In this document: one piece after another, positions 1 through 8,985 of the stretch
Position numbering within the stretch: position 1 is the first letter of the stretch
How the letters are laid out: the number at the start of each line of letters is the position of its first letter
Source of the DNA: an uncultured Granulosicoccaceae bacterium
GTDB taxonomy: Bacteria > Pseudomonadota > Gammaproteobacteria > Granulosicoccales > Granulosicoccaceae
Assembly (NCBI GenBank): GCA_938003855.1
Contig: CALKXD010000070.1
Coordinates: 1-47,510, forward strand
Direction of reading: 5' to 3'
DNA: 47,510 nt
The notes under the pieces: model-generated
What the model saw: only the letters and a program-made list of their open reading frames with translations
The model's database searches: none
What the model was told of the DNA's origin: nothing
Position numbers and translations under genes: made by a program

Positions 1-26
1 TTACCAATATACGACATTTTTTTCAT
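1..26 (-). CDS. Possible start of a gene leaving the left edge
   Basis: On the minus strand an ATG at 26 opens a frame reading Met-Lys-Lys-Met-Ser-Tyr-Ile-Gly, still open at the window edge. A short basic start followed by hydrophobic residues would suit a signal peptide. Only eight codons are visible and no clear Shine-Dalgarno sequence precedes it, so this is a suggestion. It would be divergent from the peptidase gene starting at 214. Confidence 0.22.
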
Positions 27-37
27 TTTCGTTACAC

Positions 38-61
38 TAACACCATATTAAGTTGGTGTTA
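38..61. repeat. 8-bp inverted repeat in the leading intergenic region
   Basis: TAACACCA at 38-45 and TGGTGTTA at 54-61 are perfect inverted copies separated by 8 bases. There is no T-run on either side, so an operator or mRNA hairpin is more likely than a terminator. It lies just upstream of the possible minus-strand start at 26. Confidence 0.4.
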
Positions 62-213
62 TCCGTGCATCATCCCAGTAAACAATCTGGGAAGCATTCT
101 GTCTTGGGAGCGTCTCTACAAGCGGAGTTCACTGGTTTCCACCGCCCTGAAGTAGACAGACCAGCGTCGTATCGATTGCTACCCAACAGATTAAGAAATC
201 CGGACAGACCACA

Positions 214-795
214 GTGCTGAAAGATATCGAACAACCAGACAGCCCAACTACCATCGATTCAACACGTCGTAAGCTTGCTCTCGTCACAGCCGCCACGGCC
301 CTTGCGCCATGGGAAATGGTACGCGCCGGAGTCAGCCGGAAAATCGTCTATCCGGATCGGACACTGTCGCTGTACAACGTACATACGGCCGAAAAAGAAA
401 ATATCGTGTATTGGTCAGACGGAAAATATCTGCAGACCGGACTCGACAAAATCAACTGGATAATGCGGGATTTTCGCACCAGCGATATCAAATCCATTGA
501 CCCTCGACTCCTGAATATTGTCTACCTGCTGACACGCAAGCTCGAGTCAGAAAAACCCATTCAGCTGCTGTCGGGCTTCCGTTCGAAAAAAACCAACGAC
601 ATGCTGCGCGCGACTACCGAAGGGGTTGCCCGACGCAGTTTTCACATGGCGGGGCGCGCCATGGATATTCGCATTCCCGGAATACAAACCCAGCACATCC
701 AGAAAGCGGCCCTCAGACTTGGCGGCGGAGGGGTCGGTTTTTACCCGAGCTCCAACTTCGTCCATCTCGACTCTGGCCCGGTTCGCACCTGGTAG
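214..795 (+). CDS. Tat-exported DUF882/YcbK-type M15 peptidase
   Basis: This 193-residue protein looks like the YcbK (MepK)/DUF882 family of zinc peptidases that cut murein cross-links in the periplasm. The N-terminus carries a twin-arginine-type signal (TRRKLALV, then an Ala-rich stretch, about residues 17-32). The C-terminal half has the family core: SGFRS, then SFHMAGRAMDI with its His and Asp zinc ligands, then FVHLD with the last His. The start is a GTG at 214; the in-frame stop at 148-150 leaves no ATG upstream, and no good Shine-Dalgarno site is visible. Family and export signal are clear; the exact bond cleaved is inferred from relatives. Confidence 0.85.
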   Translation: MLKDIEQPDSPTTIDSTRRKLALVTAATALAPWEMVRAGVSRKIVYPDRTLSLYNVHTAEKENIVYWSDGKYLQTGLDKINWIMRDFRTSDIKSIDPRLLNIVYLLTRKLESEKPIQLLSGFRSKKTNDMLRATTEGVARRSFHMAGRAMDIRIPGIQTQHIQKAALRLGGGGVGFYPSSNFVHLDSGPVRTW

Positions 796-1048
796 CTGAC
801 CTGCAGGCACCGCGGTCAGGCCAACGTTAACATCATCGGCGACCGCATTCGCTACACATCCGCGTCGCGCTCCAACAGCAGGGAACACCGCGCTCTTCTG
901 CGCAGAGTCGCTCGATCATCCATTGCAGCGTAATTACCACTCCGACGGGGCGCCTGCTCACGTCGTTGTAATTCACATCAGCACGGCAAACGTGTGACCA
1001 TTCCCGCTGCAGCACATAATTTTTGTCGCCTACGCAGGTTGTAACCCA

Positions 1049-1732
1049 ATGAATCTAACGAAACACTTCTGCCGCACTTTGGCAGCCGGCAGCGCCTTGC
1101 TGTTCGCCTCTGTCTCACAAGCCAACTGGACTGGCGGACTGGAAGCTGGCACACAACTCGGCTCCGGCGAACGCCCGGCATTGCGATTCTATGCCCGCAA
1201 TCTCGGTAACCCCTTGTCACACTATTTATATCTGGACTGGAGTCACGAGTCAGGCGGCAGCAGCTATCGGCTCGGTTACAACCCCACTTTCGCGGTCAGC
1301 AAATCAATCTACAGCTTCGGTAAATTCAGTATAGAGCAGGATGACCCCGGCGAAATTGAACGCCAGATCGATGCAACCGTTGGTGTCGGCAATCATATTT
1401 TCAGATCGCAAAACAGCAGAGCAACCGTTGAAGCCGGCATTGGCGGCAGGCAATTCAGACGCCCTGATGAAAAAAGTGAAACCGACGGATTTTTCTTTTT
1501 AGGCGGCCTGGTCACCAGTAAACTGATTGACCTGCTTCGACTCGACGTGAGCACTGAAATACGTGCCGGAGACTCGCAAACAACCATCGACTCTGAAGTC
1601 GGGATTTCATTTCGGATCGGGCCGAACTCTGCGATCAAATACGCCTATCGTGCCACCCGCTACGACTTCGACGGTACCGCTGACACGATCAATGATGAAG
1701 ACAGTTTTTTTACCCTGACCTACGGGTTTTGA
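1049..1732 (+). CDS. DUF481/YdiY-like outer-membrane beta-barrel
   Basis: A 227-residue protein with a Sec signal peptide (cleavage likely after SVSQA, near residue 25) followed by alternating polar and hydrophobic strands with many Gly and aromatic residues. It ends in Phe, the usual last residue of barrels handled by the BAM machinery. The pattern matches the DUF481 (YdiY-like) family; function is unknown. Start ATG 1049, with a weak AGG upstream. It converges on the OmpA-domain lipoprotein gene, with a hairpin between them at 1762-1790. Confidence 0.75.
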   Translation: MNLTKHFCRTLAAGSALLFASVSQANWTGGLEAGTQLGSGERPALRFYARNLGNPLSHYLYLDWSHESGGSSYRLGYNPTFAVSKSIYSFGKFSIEQDDPGEIERQIDATVGVGNHIFRSQNSRATVEAGIGGRQFRRPDEKSETDGFFFLGGLVTSKLIDLLRLDVSTEIRAGDSQTTIDSEVGISFRIGPNSAIKYAYRATRYDFDGTADTINDEDSFFTLTYGF

Positions 1733-1761
1733 TCTCGTTTTTCTGCCCCGCTAACGCAAAA

Positions 1762-1790
1762 CCGGGCGGCGCTGAAACAGCACCGCCCGG
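1762..1790 (-). terminator. Hairpin terminator between convergent genes
   Basis: Arms of 13 bases (1762-1774 and 1778-1790) pair with one mismatch around a 3-base loop. On the minus strand the hairpin is followed by TTTT, so it best serves the OmpA-domain lipoprotein gene. The plus-strand side has no T-run, though the stem may still stop plus-strand transcripts. Confidence 0.65.
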
Positions 1791-1842
1791 AATTGCAACG
1801 ACCGGACAGATCTACCTGAAAACGATCTAACGCATTACAGCG

Positions 1843-2439
1843 TTACTGCTGAACCATCGCGTCAACATTCACTTCAACGCGACGATTTTTCTGCCGACCT
1901 GCGTCAGAGACATTATCTGCCACCGGCAATGTTTCACCCATGCCACTGGCCTTAACTTCAACATTGCTCAAAGTTGATTCCAGGTAGCTTCGCACAGTTG
2001 CCGCACGGCGCTCGGACAGACTCTGGTTGTAGTCGGAGCTGCCGATGCTGTCAGCGTGCCCGACAACATCAATACTGCCAATACCGCCATGGCGTTTCAG
2101 CTTGCTGACCAAACTGTTTAACTCAAGCCTACCCAGCGTAGTCAATTCTGCAGAATCAAACGGGAACAGAGCCCGGCCATCAAAGGAAACGCGAGCCAGC
2201 GTCGGCGTCGGTGCAACTTCAGCAACCGGAGTTGAACTTGCAGTGCATTCGACGATCAACTGCTCACTCGACCAACCAACACTGCGCAGGCAATCTCCGG
2301 AGCCACTCAGTACTCCTCCGCTGTTCGCCGCGACAAATGCCTCATTAGTGGCCGCAGCAGTCACTGCCGTTTCCGACATAGTAGAACAGCCCTGTGTAAT
2401 TGCCGCCGCTACAACGACAGGCCATAGCATCTTTTGCAT
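1843..2439 (-). CDS. OmpA-domain (Pal-like) lipoprotein
   Basis: A 198-residue lipoprotein: hydrophobic signal, then a lipobox ending in Cys18 (ITQGC). The middle is Ala/Thr/Ser-rich, and the C-terminal half (about residues 85-195) is an OmpA-like peptidoglycan-binding domain. Marker motifs are FDSAEL, VVGHADSIGSSDYN, LSERRAATVRSYL and KNRRVEV. It probably ties the outer membrane to the cell wall. The ATG at 2439 has GGAG seven bases upstream. It stands alone rather than in a tol-pal cluster, so it should not be called pal. Confidence 0.85.
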   Translation of the reverse strand: MQKMLWPVVVAAAITQGCSTMSETAVTAAATNEAFVAANSGGVLSGSGDCLRSVGWSSEQLIVECTASSTPVAEVAPTPTLARVSFDGRALFPFDSAELTTLGRLELNSLVSKLKRHGGIGSIDVVGHADSIGSSDYNQSLSERRAATVRSYLESTLSNVEVKASGMGETLPVADNVSDAGRQKNRRVEVNVDAMVQQ

Positions 2440-2789
2440 CGATTAACTCCACTCACTGTGAGGTATTATTAGGTTAACAATCGAGCATGCAGCGCACATT
2501 CGTGCACAGCATTCGCTCTCTTACTTCATGTGACTGCCGATCCGGGTTTTTCTTTAGTGATAAAAATGGCAGACGATCAGAAACCCCTGCCATTGTCAGT
2601 AAACAGGCAGTAGTCGACATAAAGCCCACAATCTATTAGTTGCTTGCTCACGGCAGTTCACGAAACCCGATATTTCCACCACTGCGACGCGCAGGCCATC
2701 AGTTGACACTAGAGCCGCCCCGCTGAACGTCTAATCAGCCACGCATTACTATCGCGTCGAGCAGCGATCTGCTTTCCAAGGGCAGGCGC
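2440..2789. other. Intergenic gap, no gene seen
   Basis: This 350-base stretch separates sdaA from the OmpA-domain lipoprotein gene, both on the minus strand. It must hold the promoter of the latter; an AATAAT hexamer near 2463-2468 (minus strand) could be its -10, but no matching -35 was found. No coding frame, RNA gene or strong terminator was seen. Confidence 0.4.
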
Positions 2790-4193
2790 CTAGCACTCGA
2801 TAATGTTCACCGGGACCTCAATAACATTGATCGCCAGTCCGCCGCGGGAAGTTTCTTTATATTTGGTCTTCATATCCCGTCCGGTATCACGCATGGTTTT
2901 AATCACCTTATCGAGCGATACAAAGTGAGTTCCATCGCCACGCAGCGCCATGCGAACTGCGTTAATCGCCTTGATCGAGGCCATCGCATTGCGCTCAATG
3001 CATGGCACTTGCACCAGACCACCCACCGGATCGCAGGTCAGGCCAAGATTGTGCTCCATGGCAATTTCTGCCGCGTTTTCCACCTGATCCGGTGTACCGC
3101 CCATGACTTCGCACAAGGCTCCGGCTGCCATTGAACAGGCCGAACCCACCTCCCCCTGGCAGCCAACTTCAGCGCCGGATATCGATGCATTTTCCTTGTA
3201 GAGCACACCAATAGCACCGGCTGTGAGCAAAAATCGAACAACGCCCTCTTCAGTGGCACCGGGCACAAAACGCTCGTAGTAGTGCAGCACCGCAGGAATA
3301 ATTCCGGCTGCACCATTGGTCGGTGCTGTTACAACACGACCACCGGCGGCATTTTCTTCATTCACTGCCAGGGCATAAAGGTTTACCCAATCCAGGATAC
3401 TCAATGGATCACGCAAAGCTAACTCTGGCCGCTCAGACAATTGCCGATACATTTGCGCGGCGCGCCGCTTTACCCTGAGACCGCCGGGTAGGATTCCTTC
3501 CTGCTCGCAACCGTTTTGCACGCAATCGCGCATCACCTGCCATATCGACATCAACTGATTGCGAATTTCCTCTTCGGTGCGCCAGACTTTTTCGTTTTCG
3601 AACATCACATCACTGATGCTGCAATCATGAGCGCGGCACTGCTCCAATAAAGTGGCACCCGTGGTAAACGGCCGCGGCAAAGGTGTTTCATCCTCCACAA
3701 TAGGGTTGTTGCCGGTGGCAGCGGCCTCATCAACCACAAACCCCCCGCCTACCGAGTAGAAAACACCGGAGCTTATCTCCGCGCCATTTTCATCAAAAGC
3801 ATCAAAACGCATTCCATTGGGGTGAAAAGGCAATGTTTTTCGCTTGTGCAGTACCAGATGGTTTTTCTCGATAAAAGCGATCTCACGGACACCGGCCAGA
3901 CTCACCACACCGCTCGCTCTCACGGCGTCGAGTTTACCGGCCACCGCCGCTGGATCGACTTCATCAGGTACCTCACCCATCAATCCAAGAATAACCGCCT
4001 TGTCACTACCATGGCCCTTGCCGGTCGCTCCTAGAGAACCATACAACTGCACCTTCAGCCCGCACACAGACTCAAGCTGGTTTTGCTCTCGCAGCCCTGC
4101 CACAAACCGGCACGCGGCCAGCATCGGACCCACCGTGTGAGAGCTTGACGGGCCAATACCGATTTTAAAAAGATCAAAGACGCTCAAAGACAT
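2790..4193 (-). CDS. sdaA: L-serine dehydratase (L-serine ammonia-lyase), iron-sulfur type
   Basis: A 467-residue one-chain L-serine dehydratase (E. coli SdaA is 454) that converts L-serine to pyruvate and ammonia with a [4Fe-4S] cluster. The N-terminal beta domain starts with [20 protein letters not shown], the family signature. The C-terminal alpha domain has [14 protein letters not shown] and the cluster cysteines in [18 protein letters not shown] and VPCIERNA. The ATG at 4193 has GGAG eight bases upstream. It appears monocistronic, with no serine transporter beside it. It faces away from the DUF6279 lipoprotein gene. Confidence 0.96.
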   Translation of the reverse strand: MSLSVFDLFKIGIGPSSSHTVGPMLAACRFVAGLREQNQLESVCGLKVQLYGSLGATGKGHGSDKAVILGLMGEVPDEVDPAAVAGKLDAVRASGVVSLAGVREIAFIEKNHLVLHKRKTLPFHPNGMRFDAFDENGAEISSGVFYSVGGGFVVDEAAATGNNPIVEDETPLPRPFTTGATLLEQCRAHDCSISDVMFENEKVWRTEEEIRNQLMSIWQVMRDCVQNGCEQEGILPGGLRVKRRAAQMYRQLSERPELALRDPLSILDWVNLYALAVNEENAAGGRVVTAPTNGAAGIIPAVLHYYERFVPGATEEGVVRFLLTAGAIGVLYKENASISGAEVGCQGEVGSACSMAAGALCEVMGGTPDQVENAAEIAMEHNLGLTCDPVGGLVQVPCIERNAMASIKAINAVRMALRGDGTHFVSLDKVIKTMRDTGRDMKTKYKETSRGGLAINVIEVPVNIIEC

Positions 4194-4414
4194 AAATCAA
4201 ACTCCGGGATACACCCGTATTTTTATCGTGGAATCGACCAACACTCAGTGCCGCACGCAACAGACTGAACCTATAATAGTCATCAGCAGCCGTGCCTGTT
4301 TCTTTACCAACAAGCAGCAACCATGATCGGTACAATTATTGTGCTGCACCGTTGTAACAGCTTTTAGCCCGGTAACAAGCCGAATCACGTACATGTCTCG
4401 TTTAGAACATCGCT

Positions 4415-5347
4415 ATGCCAAATTTTTATAGACACCGCCGTTTCACCGGGCAGCCAACAGTAAGGTTGCTGTTGCTTATAACATTGTTGACAACAGTCGG
4501 CTGCACAAGCCCGCTGGTACTCGGCCGGCTCTACGACAGAATACCGAACAGCAGTAGCAAATCAGTGGCGCGTTACGCTGACTTCAACAAAGCACAGACG
4601 CAAGTCATCAAAACGTCGGTGCAACGCTATCATCGCTGGCACCGGGAAACACAGTTGCCCGAGTACGCTGTTTTTTTACGCTCAGTCGCCAATAGTGTGA
4701 ATAACGGTTCACAACCCGACCGGGAAACCGTCGCAGGTTGGCTTAATACCGTTGATGAATTCTCCAGCCGCCTGAGACAATGCAATCCGCTCAATGACTC
4801 CGCCGACCTGCTGGCCGGGCTGAGCGATAAGCAGGTGCAGCAGATTGCAACGCAACTGAAAAAAGAAAAAGATCTGGAACTCAAAGAGTATCAAGAGGAA
4901 TCCGAACCTCAACGACGACAGCGACGCTATAAGTTTGCAGTCAAATGGGCACGCAGAATCGGTCTGCCGTTAAACCCGCAGCAAAAAGCTCTGCTGCAGG
5001 AAACCTTAAAACAGCAACAAAGCCTCGGTTTACAGCGCATGTCACTATGGCGAGTCTGGTCAGAGCAATTTATCAATTTACTGCAAAACCGCCACCAGCC
5101 GGAATTCAACAGCACGGTTAATCCGCACATCCACGCGCTATGGAGCCTGACCAAAGATAATTACCCGAACGAGTGGCAGCACACCAAAGCGCTCTGGCAG
5201 GACTTTCTCTATACCTTTATGGCAATGCAATCGGAGCAGCAAAACAAAGCAATGGAAATAAAGCTGAATGCAATGGCCGAGATCGGCGGGAAATTATCCC
5301 GCAAAGCTGTCACCGGTCCCCCGGCGCAGTGCTTTCGCCTTAATTGA
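4415..5347 (+). CDS. DUF6279-family lipoprotein
   Basis: A 310-residue protein with a lipoprotein signal (lipobox TTVGC near residue 30) followed by LGRLYDRIPN, then a long mostly helical region rich in Gln, Glu and Arg. The segment with Q-x-x-x-I and WHRETQLPEYA matches the DUF6279 family of gammaproteobacterial lipoproteins, whose function is unknown. No good ribosome site precedes the ATG at 4415. It converges on the S41 protease gene with only about 16 bases between the stops. Confidence 0.7.
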   Translation: MPNFYRHRRFTGQPTVRLLLLITLLTTVGCTSPLVLGRLYDRIPNSSSKSVARYADFNKAQTQVIKTSVQRYHRWHRETQLPEYAVFLRSVANSVNNGSQPDRETVAGWLNTVDEFSSRLRQCNPLNDSADLLAGLSDKQVQQIATQLKKEKDLELKEYQEESEPQRRQRRYKFAVKWARRIGLPLNPQQKALLQETLKQQQSLGLQRMSLWRVWSEQFINLLQNRHQPEFNSTVNPHIHALWSLTKDNYPNEWQHTKALWQDFLYTFMAMQSEQQNKAMEIKLNAMAEIGGKLSRKAVTGPPAQCFRLN

Positions 5348-5363
5348 CACACCCACCGCTAAC

Positions 5364-6767
5364 TCAGCGCTGTGTATGGTGGATCGCTCCCTGCGACGAT
5401 TCGGATTCGTTGATATCAAGCAACACACTGCCAGGCTGCACAGCCAGTGACTGCCGGTCCGAATACGCGGTGGTGAGATCAGGACAGCGACCATTTTCTG
5501 CATAGAACAGCGCTGCACTGATTAGCGATTCACCCGGGTCATTCAGCGGCAGAACCGGATCATCTTCTACCGCACAAGTCGGTGCGAACCCTTCAAAGAA
5601 ATCGCCCTCGCCGAGCGCGTTAACACTGCGACTGTCGAGGATATTAGCATTCACCAACTCAGGAATAACGGTAAACGATTGTGACGCATACGGCTTACCA
5701 CAGGTAACCGACCCGATAGTTATCACCTCCATGAATGGCTTTAACCCATTGATCACTTCTTCTGATGCAGAGCAGGTATTGCCTGTAGTGAGGATGAAAA
5801 CACGCGTCAGGTACTGAAAAGCCCCGTCAAAATCGAGGAAACGGTAGGTAAAGTTCTCATCGGTGTGCTTATCGTTGCGTTGCAATGTGGTGTAGATATC
5901 AGTGGTTTGCCCCTGACCATAAATAGTGCTGGCCAGATCTCTCGACGCAAAAACAAACCCGCCGCCGTTGTAACGCAGATCCACAATCAGATCATTGAGG
6001 CCCAGCGCACCGAAATCAGCGCGTAAATCATAAAGCGATAGCGCCGTCTGGTTAATAAATTCCTCGACCATCACATAGCCGACCTGACGACCGCTCTGCG
6101 CACTGGTGAACACCGACCGCTTGCGAACCGGGTTTAATGCATGCTCAGTGCGGGTTATGGTGTAGTCTGCTTCCCGGCCGTCCGGGTGACGGATGCGCAA
6201 GGTACGCTCAACACCAAGACCGGGTTCAGAAAAAAGCGCTCTGAAGCCGTCCTCACCCAACTCATCAATAGTTTGATCAGGCGTTCCAAGAACCCGATCA
6301 CCGCGTTGGATTCCGGCCAGCGCAACGGTACCGAAATCATCAACAGATGCAATGCGGATATCCAGTGGATCTACGCTGCGTATCGCAAAACGCAAACCGT
6401 AGCTACCGGTCACGCCCTGCTGCAGGCGTTGTTCCTGAGACACAGCATTGGTCAGCGCACTGAACTGATCTTCCGGTTTTTTGCGCAGATCTTCCAGCAA
6501 ATTACGCAAATCGGCGTAGCGTTCATTTTGCAGGTCGAGCACCGGCAGATCCCGATACCATAGATAGCGATCCTCCATGTGGTTAAGGAGAGCCTGCCGC
6601 ACAGACACCGACGCATCAGTAAGCGCCGCCAGCACATCTTCGGTAGTCGCGTCCGGATTGCTATCACCATTTGCCGTTTGGTCAGCAGAGCCACCACTAC
6701 TGCCTCCACTACAGGCCACCACCAGCAAGCACAGGCACGCAACACTCAATAGTCGACTTATTTTCAA
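5364..6767 (-). CDS. S41 (C-terminal processing type) peptidase lipoprotein
   Basis: A serine protease of the S41/tail-specific family, about 467 residues from the proposed start. A lipoprotein signal ends in LLVVAC followed by a Ser/Gly linker. Then come an N-terminal helical domain, a PDZ-like segment (near GIQRGDRVL) and the catalytic core: DLRYNGGG, the nucleophile Ser in TCSASEE, and the Lys in VTCGKPYA. The frame stays open to a TTG at 6884. I prefer the TTG at 6767 because GAGGT lies seven bases upstream and the lipoprotein signal then starts at residue 1. It probably trims envelope proteins. The methyltransferase gene lies upstream on the same strand. Confidence 0.85.
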   Translation of the reverse strand: MKISRLLSVACLCLLVVACSGGSSGGSADQTANGDSNPDATTEDVLAALTDASVSVRQALLNHMEDRYLWYRDLPVLDLQNERYADLRNLLEDLRKKPEDQFSALTNAVSQEQRLQQGVTGSYGLRFAIRSVDPLDIRIASVDDFGTVALAGIQRGDRVLGTPDQTIDELGEDGFRALFSEPGLGVERTLRIRHPDGREADYTITRTEHALNPVRKRSVFTSAQSGRQVGYVMVEEFINQTALSLYDLRADFGALGLNDLIVDLRYNGGGFVFASRDLASTIYGQGQTTDIYTTLQRNDKHTDENFTYRFLDFDGAFQYLTRVFILTTGNTCSASEEVINGLKPFMEVITIGSVTCGKPYASQSFTVIPELVNANILDSRSVNALGEGDFFEGFAPTCAVEDDPVLPLNDPGESLISAALFYAENGRCPDLTTAYSDRQSLAVQPGSVLLDINESESSQGAIHHTQR

Positions 6768-6774
6768 TTCATTT

Positions 6775-6779
6775 ACCTC
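6775..6779 (-). promoter_or_regulatory. Ribosome-binding site deciding the S41 protease start
   Basis: GAGGT on the minus strand, seven bases before TTG 6767. No comparable site precedes the longer TTG start at 6884. Confidence 0.6.
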
Positions 6780-6880
6780 AGTAGAGCACGGCCTAAGCGT
6801 GACCGGCTCTGAAAAATCACCGACCCTGTCGATGTGGATTTGAAACGATTCAGACCTGGCACAGGGATCCGGCTTACTTG

Positions 6881-7483
6881 TCAATGGCCGCCAGGCTCGG
6901 CTTCCATTGCCGTGTTTCTTATCAGCACCACGCGTCCTTTATCAGGCCCCGGCACAGTATTGATATACTCGACAATAAAGTGGTCTTCGGTTTGCGCCGT
7001 GTCGAGTGCGACGGCCCAGTCCGCTGATTCCCACATCTCGTTGCTGACGGTCAGCACCAGCGGCGCATCTGCTTTCAGCATCGCAAGCATTACCGCGAGA
7101 TGTTCCAGCCCGACCTCGCTGAAGCCCATCACATTTGTGCAAATACCGGCCTCAAATGCGGCCCCACCGGTTCCGGCAAGGGTTAGATCGTGGTGTATTG
7201 TCTGGTTGTAACACTGACGTTTTTCGGCTGATTTCAACTTTTCTGATGAGGTGTCTAATCCAGCCAGCCGGCTGAATCCCAGCCCCTGTAATGCGACCCC
7301 GGCATCGCCGCTGCCACAACCGAAATCAATGACGCTGACATCGTCCGCCACAAGTTTCGACAGCAGCATGCAAGCGGCCTCGCGACCACTTTGCAATGGA
7401 TCCGGCACACTATTTCCAGAGGCACTTGCCGCGCTGCCATTGGACCGTGCTTTTCCCGCCCCGGCGTTATCTTCATTGTTCAA
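6881..7483 (-). CDS. Class I SAM-dependent methyltransferase
   Basis: A roughly 200-residue methyltransferase fold: motif I is VIDFGCGSGDAG (SAM-binding), followed by GLDTSSEKL where the acidic residue would bind ribose. The substrate cannot be told from sequence; it resembles generic Methyltransf-type domains. The frame opens at a TTG at 7528, but the TTG at 7483 has AAGGA seven bases upstream and is preferred. The residues before motif I look like low-complexity linker. It lies upstream of the S41 protease gene on the same strand, so co-transcription is possible. Confidence 0.75.
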   Translation of the reverse strand: MNNEDNAGAGKARSNGSAASASGNSVPDPLQSGREAACMLLSKLVADDVSVIDFGCGSGDAGVALQGLGFSRLAGLDTSSEKLKSAEKRQCYNQTIHHDLTLAGTGGAAFEAGICTNVMGFSEVGLEHLAVMLAMLKADAPLVLTVSNEMWESADWAVALDTAQTEDHFIVEYINTVPGPDKGRVVLIRNTAMEAEPGGH

Positions 7484-7490
7484 AATACTG

Positions 7491-7495
7491 TCCTT
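7491..7495 (-). promoter_or_regulatory. Ribosome-binding site favouring the shorter methyltransferase start
   Basis: AAGGA on the minus strand, seven bases upstream of TTG 7483. The alternative TTG 7528 has no clear site. Confidence 0.5.
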
Positions 7496-7574
7496 TGCTT
7501 GCTTGCAATAGCCGCTGGTACGTTGCAAAAAGCACTTGTGTTAATGTAAGGGTCCCGATCTCAGGATATGACAA

Positions 7575-8438
7575 GTGCATCCCCAGTCGTTCAGAACACG
7601 CTACTTTAACAGGCCACTCGCCTGTTGCGCTCTAGTATCCTTGCTCAATGCATGTGACAGTGTTTCTGATATCAACTACGGCGAAATCACACCAGACCAG
7701 ATCAGCATCGAGTTACCCCAGCGAATCCGCAATGCAAGCGCAGTTGATATTACTGCTGTGACCGCCGTCGCAACCGTCAACGGCGTTGAGCATACCCTGA
7801 TCCGCAATGGTGGCAGATTTGAGGCAAGTATTACCGTACCATCAAATTCAACGGTCAATGTAGCGTTGCTGTTCACAGAGACGCTACCGTCCGGCGCCGT
7901 GATTAACCTGGCCCGGCACCCGACCGTATCCACTTCGGTCGGAACCGACAATCAAACCCTGGAATTTTTCGATGACGCCTACGATACGTCTTCGTTCGAT
8001 GCAGATGGTGACGGCTTCAGCAATATTGCAGAGCGCGAGCTAGGCACTGATCCACTGGTTTTTTCCAACACCGCCACTCAGCGTAATATTGTTGTCAGCT
8101 TTGATTTACCAGCCGACATACCGGATCCGCCGGTGACTCAGGTGATTGCAACATTTGCCGGAATACCGCGAGCCGTCAGACGCACCGGCAACCGTTTTGA
8201 AGTTTCCGGAACAGTATCAACAGCGTCGGAAATCAGCATCGAAGTAATCCTGTTGCAGCAATTCAACGGGCAGCGTGTAGTGCTGGCCACAGCACGTCAG
8301 TCACTCGGTGTGGGTATCGACGCCGAGACAATCCCATTGTCCAGCGGCGACTTCGACTTCAACGAAGACACCGATGGTGATGGCAGGAACAACGCCGATG
8401 AAATCCGCGCCGGTACTAATCCTTTCATCCAGGACTAG
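7575..8438 (+). CDS. Lipoprotein with thrombospondin-type-3 / EF-like calcium motifs
   Basis: A 287-residue lipoprotein: signal ending in LLNAC (Cys27), then beta-rich repeats. Two Asp-rich loops, DADGDGFSNIAERELGTDP (about residue 139) and DTDGDGRNNADEIRAGTNP near the C-terminus, match thrombospondin-3-type calcium loops. Two segments beginning near VTAVATVNG and TQVIATFAG look like copies of one beta domain, each followed by a calcium loop, so the protein may be a two-unit duplication. GTG start at 7575 with AGGA eight bases upstream. Function is unknown; a surface or periplasmic calcium-stabilised protein is likely. Confidence 0.7.
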   Translation: MHPQSFRTRYFNRPLACCALVSLLNACDSVSDINYGEITPDQISIELPQRIRNASAVDITAVTAVATVNGVEHTLIRNGGRFEASITVPSNSTVNVALLFTETLPSGAVINLARHPTVSTSVGTDNQTLEFFDDAYDTSSFDADGDGFSNIAERELGTDPLVFSNTATQRNIVVSFDLPADIPDPPVTQVIATFAGIPRAVRRTGNRFEVSGTVSTASEISIEVILLQQFNGQRVVLATARQSLGVGIDAETIPLSSGDFDFNEDTDGDGRNNADEIRAGTNPFIQD

Positions 8439-8985
8439 CTCTGAGCCCGGTAACGCCACCCCGTCAGTGTATGCGATGGCCTATGCTGTTTACTGAACGG
8501 CTTGTGCATTGCCTGCCTGATAGCTTCTGGCTTTGGCAAGCGCCGCATGAGACCGACTCATAAGCAGTGTCGCTAAACCTCTGTAAATCGGTGCCAGCGC
8601 CCGCCGTAAAAAACGCATACGCCGCCTGTTTCGGGCAATCCACCCCGGGTTACATTGCGGCGCCCAATAGTTTTCTGCGACGTTACCATTTATTCATTTA
8701 ACCGCACGCCTGTTGCACTTTCACGACGCAGAGAACCCCTGCGACCAGACAACTAAAGACCATCGGTAAAGTTTAACGATATGCAATCCAATTGAGCTGT
8801 CCTTACGCTTCGATTATTCGTCCCATGCTGTACCATCAGCCGTGAGTGACAGTAGTGGACGACTCGTTCCCTGTCACGCACGGGATCATTCCACCGGAGA
8901 TATTTCTGGCGGCCACTGCGTAATAGTGTCTTTCCCGCACGAGTGGAACACAACTCGGACTCAATTCAAACCGGACACCTGACTT
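8439..8985. other. Intergenic gap with one possible small gene
   Basis: About 550 bases between two plus-strand lipoprotein genes. The only coding candidate is the 42-residue minus-strand frame at 8490-8618, listed separately. No terminator with a T-run and no convincing promoter for the CHRD lipoprotein gene was found by eye. Confidence 0.4.
8490..8618 (-). CDS. Possible 42-residue basic small protein
   Basis: An ATG at 8618 opens 42 codons ending in TAA. The product starts MRFLRRALAPIYRGLATLLM, a basic amphipathic N-terminus, and continues Ala/Ser-rich. AGG lies six bases before the ATG. Codons look like those of neighbouring genes (CTG, GCG, CGG). The size and basic helix recall small proteins such as DUF1127, but no family motif is present. 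It would be antisense to the leader of the CHRD lipoprotein gene. Confidence 0.4.
   Translation of the reverse strand: MRFLRRALAPIYRGLATLLMSRSHAALAKARSYQAGNAQAVQ

Noticed and set aside
1843-2439. Calling the OmpA-domain lipoprotein Pal
   Set aside because: No tolB or ybgF neighbours and a long Ala/Thr-rich linker; only the domain is certain.
4393-4431. Short upstream frame (12 residues) overlapping the DUF6279 lipoprotein start
   Set aside because: No ribosome site and no regulatory hairpin; likely chance.
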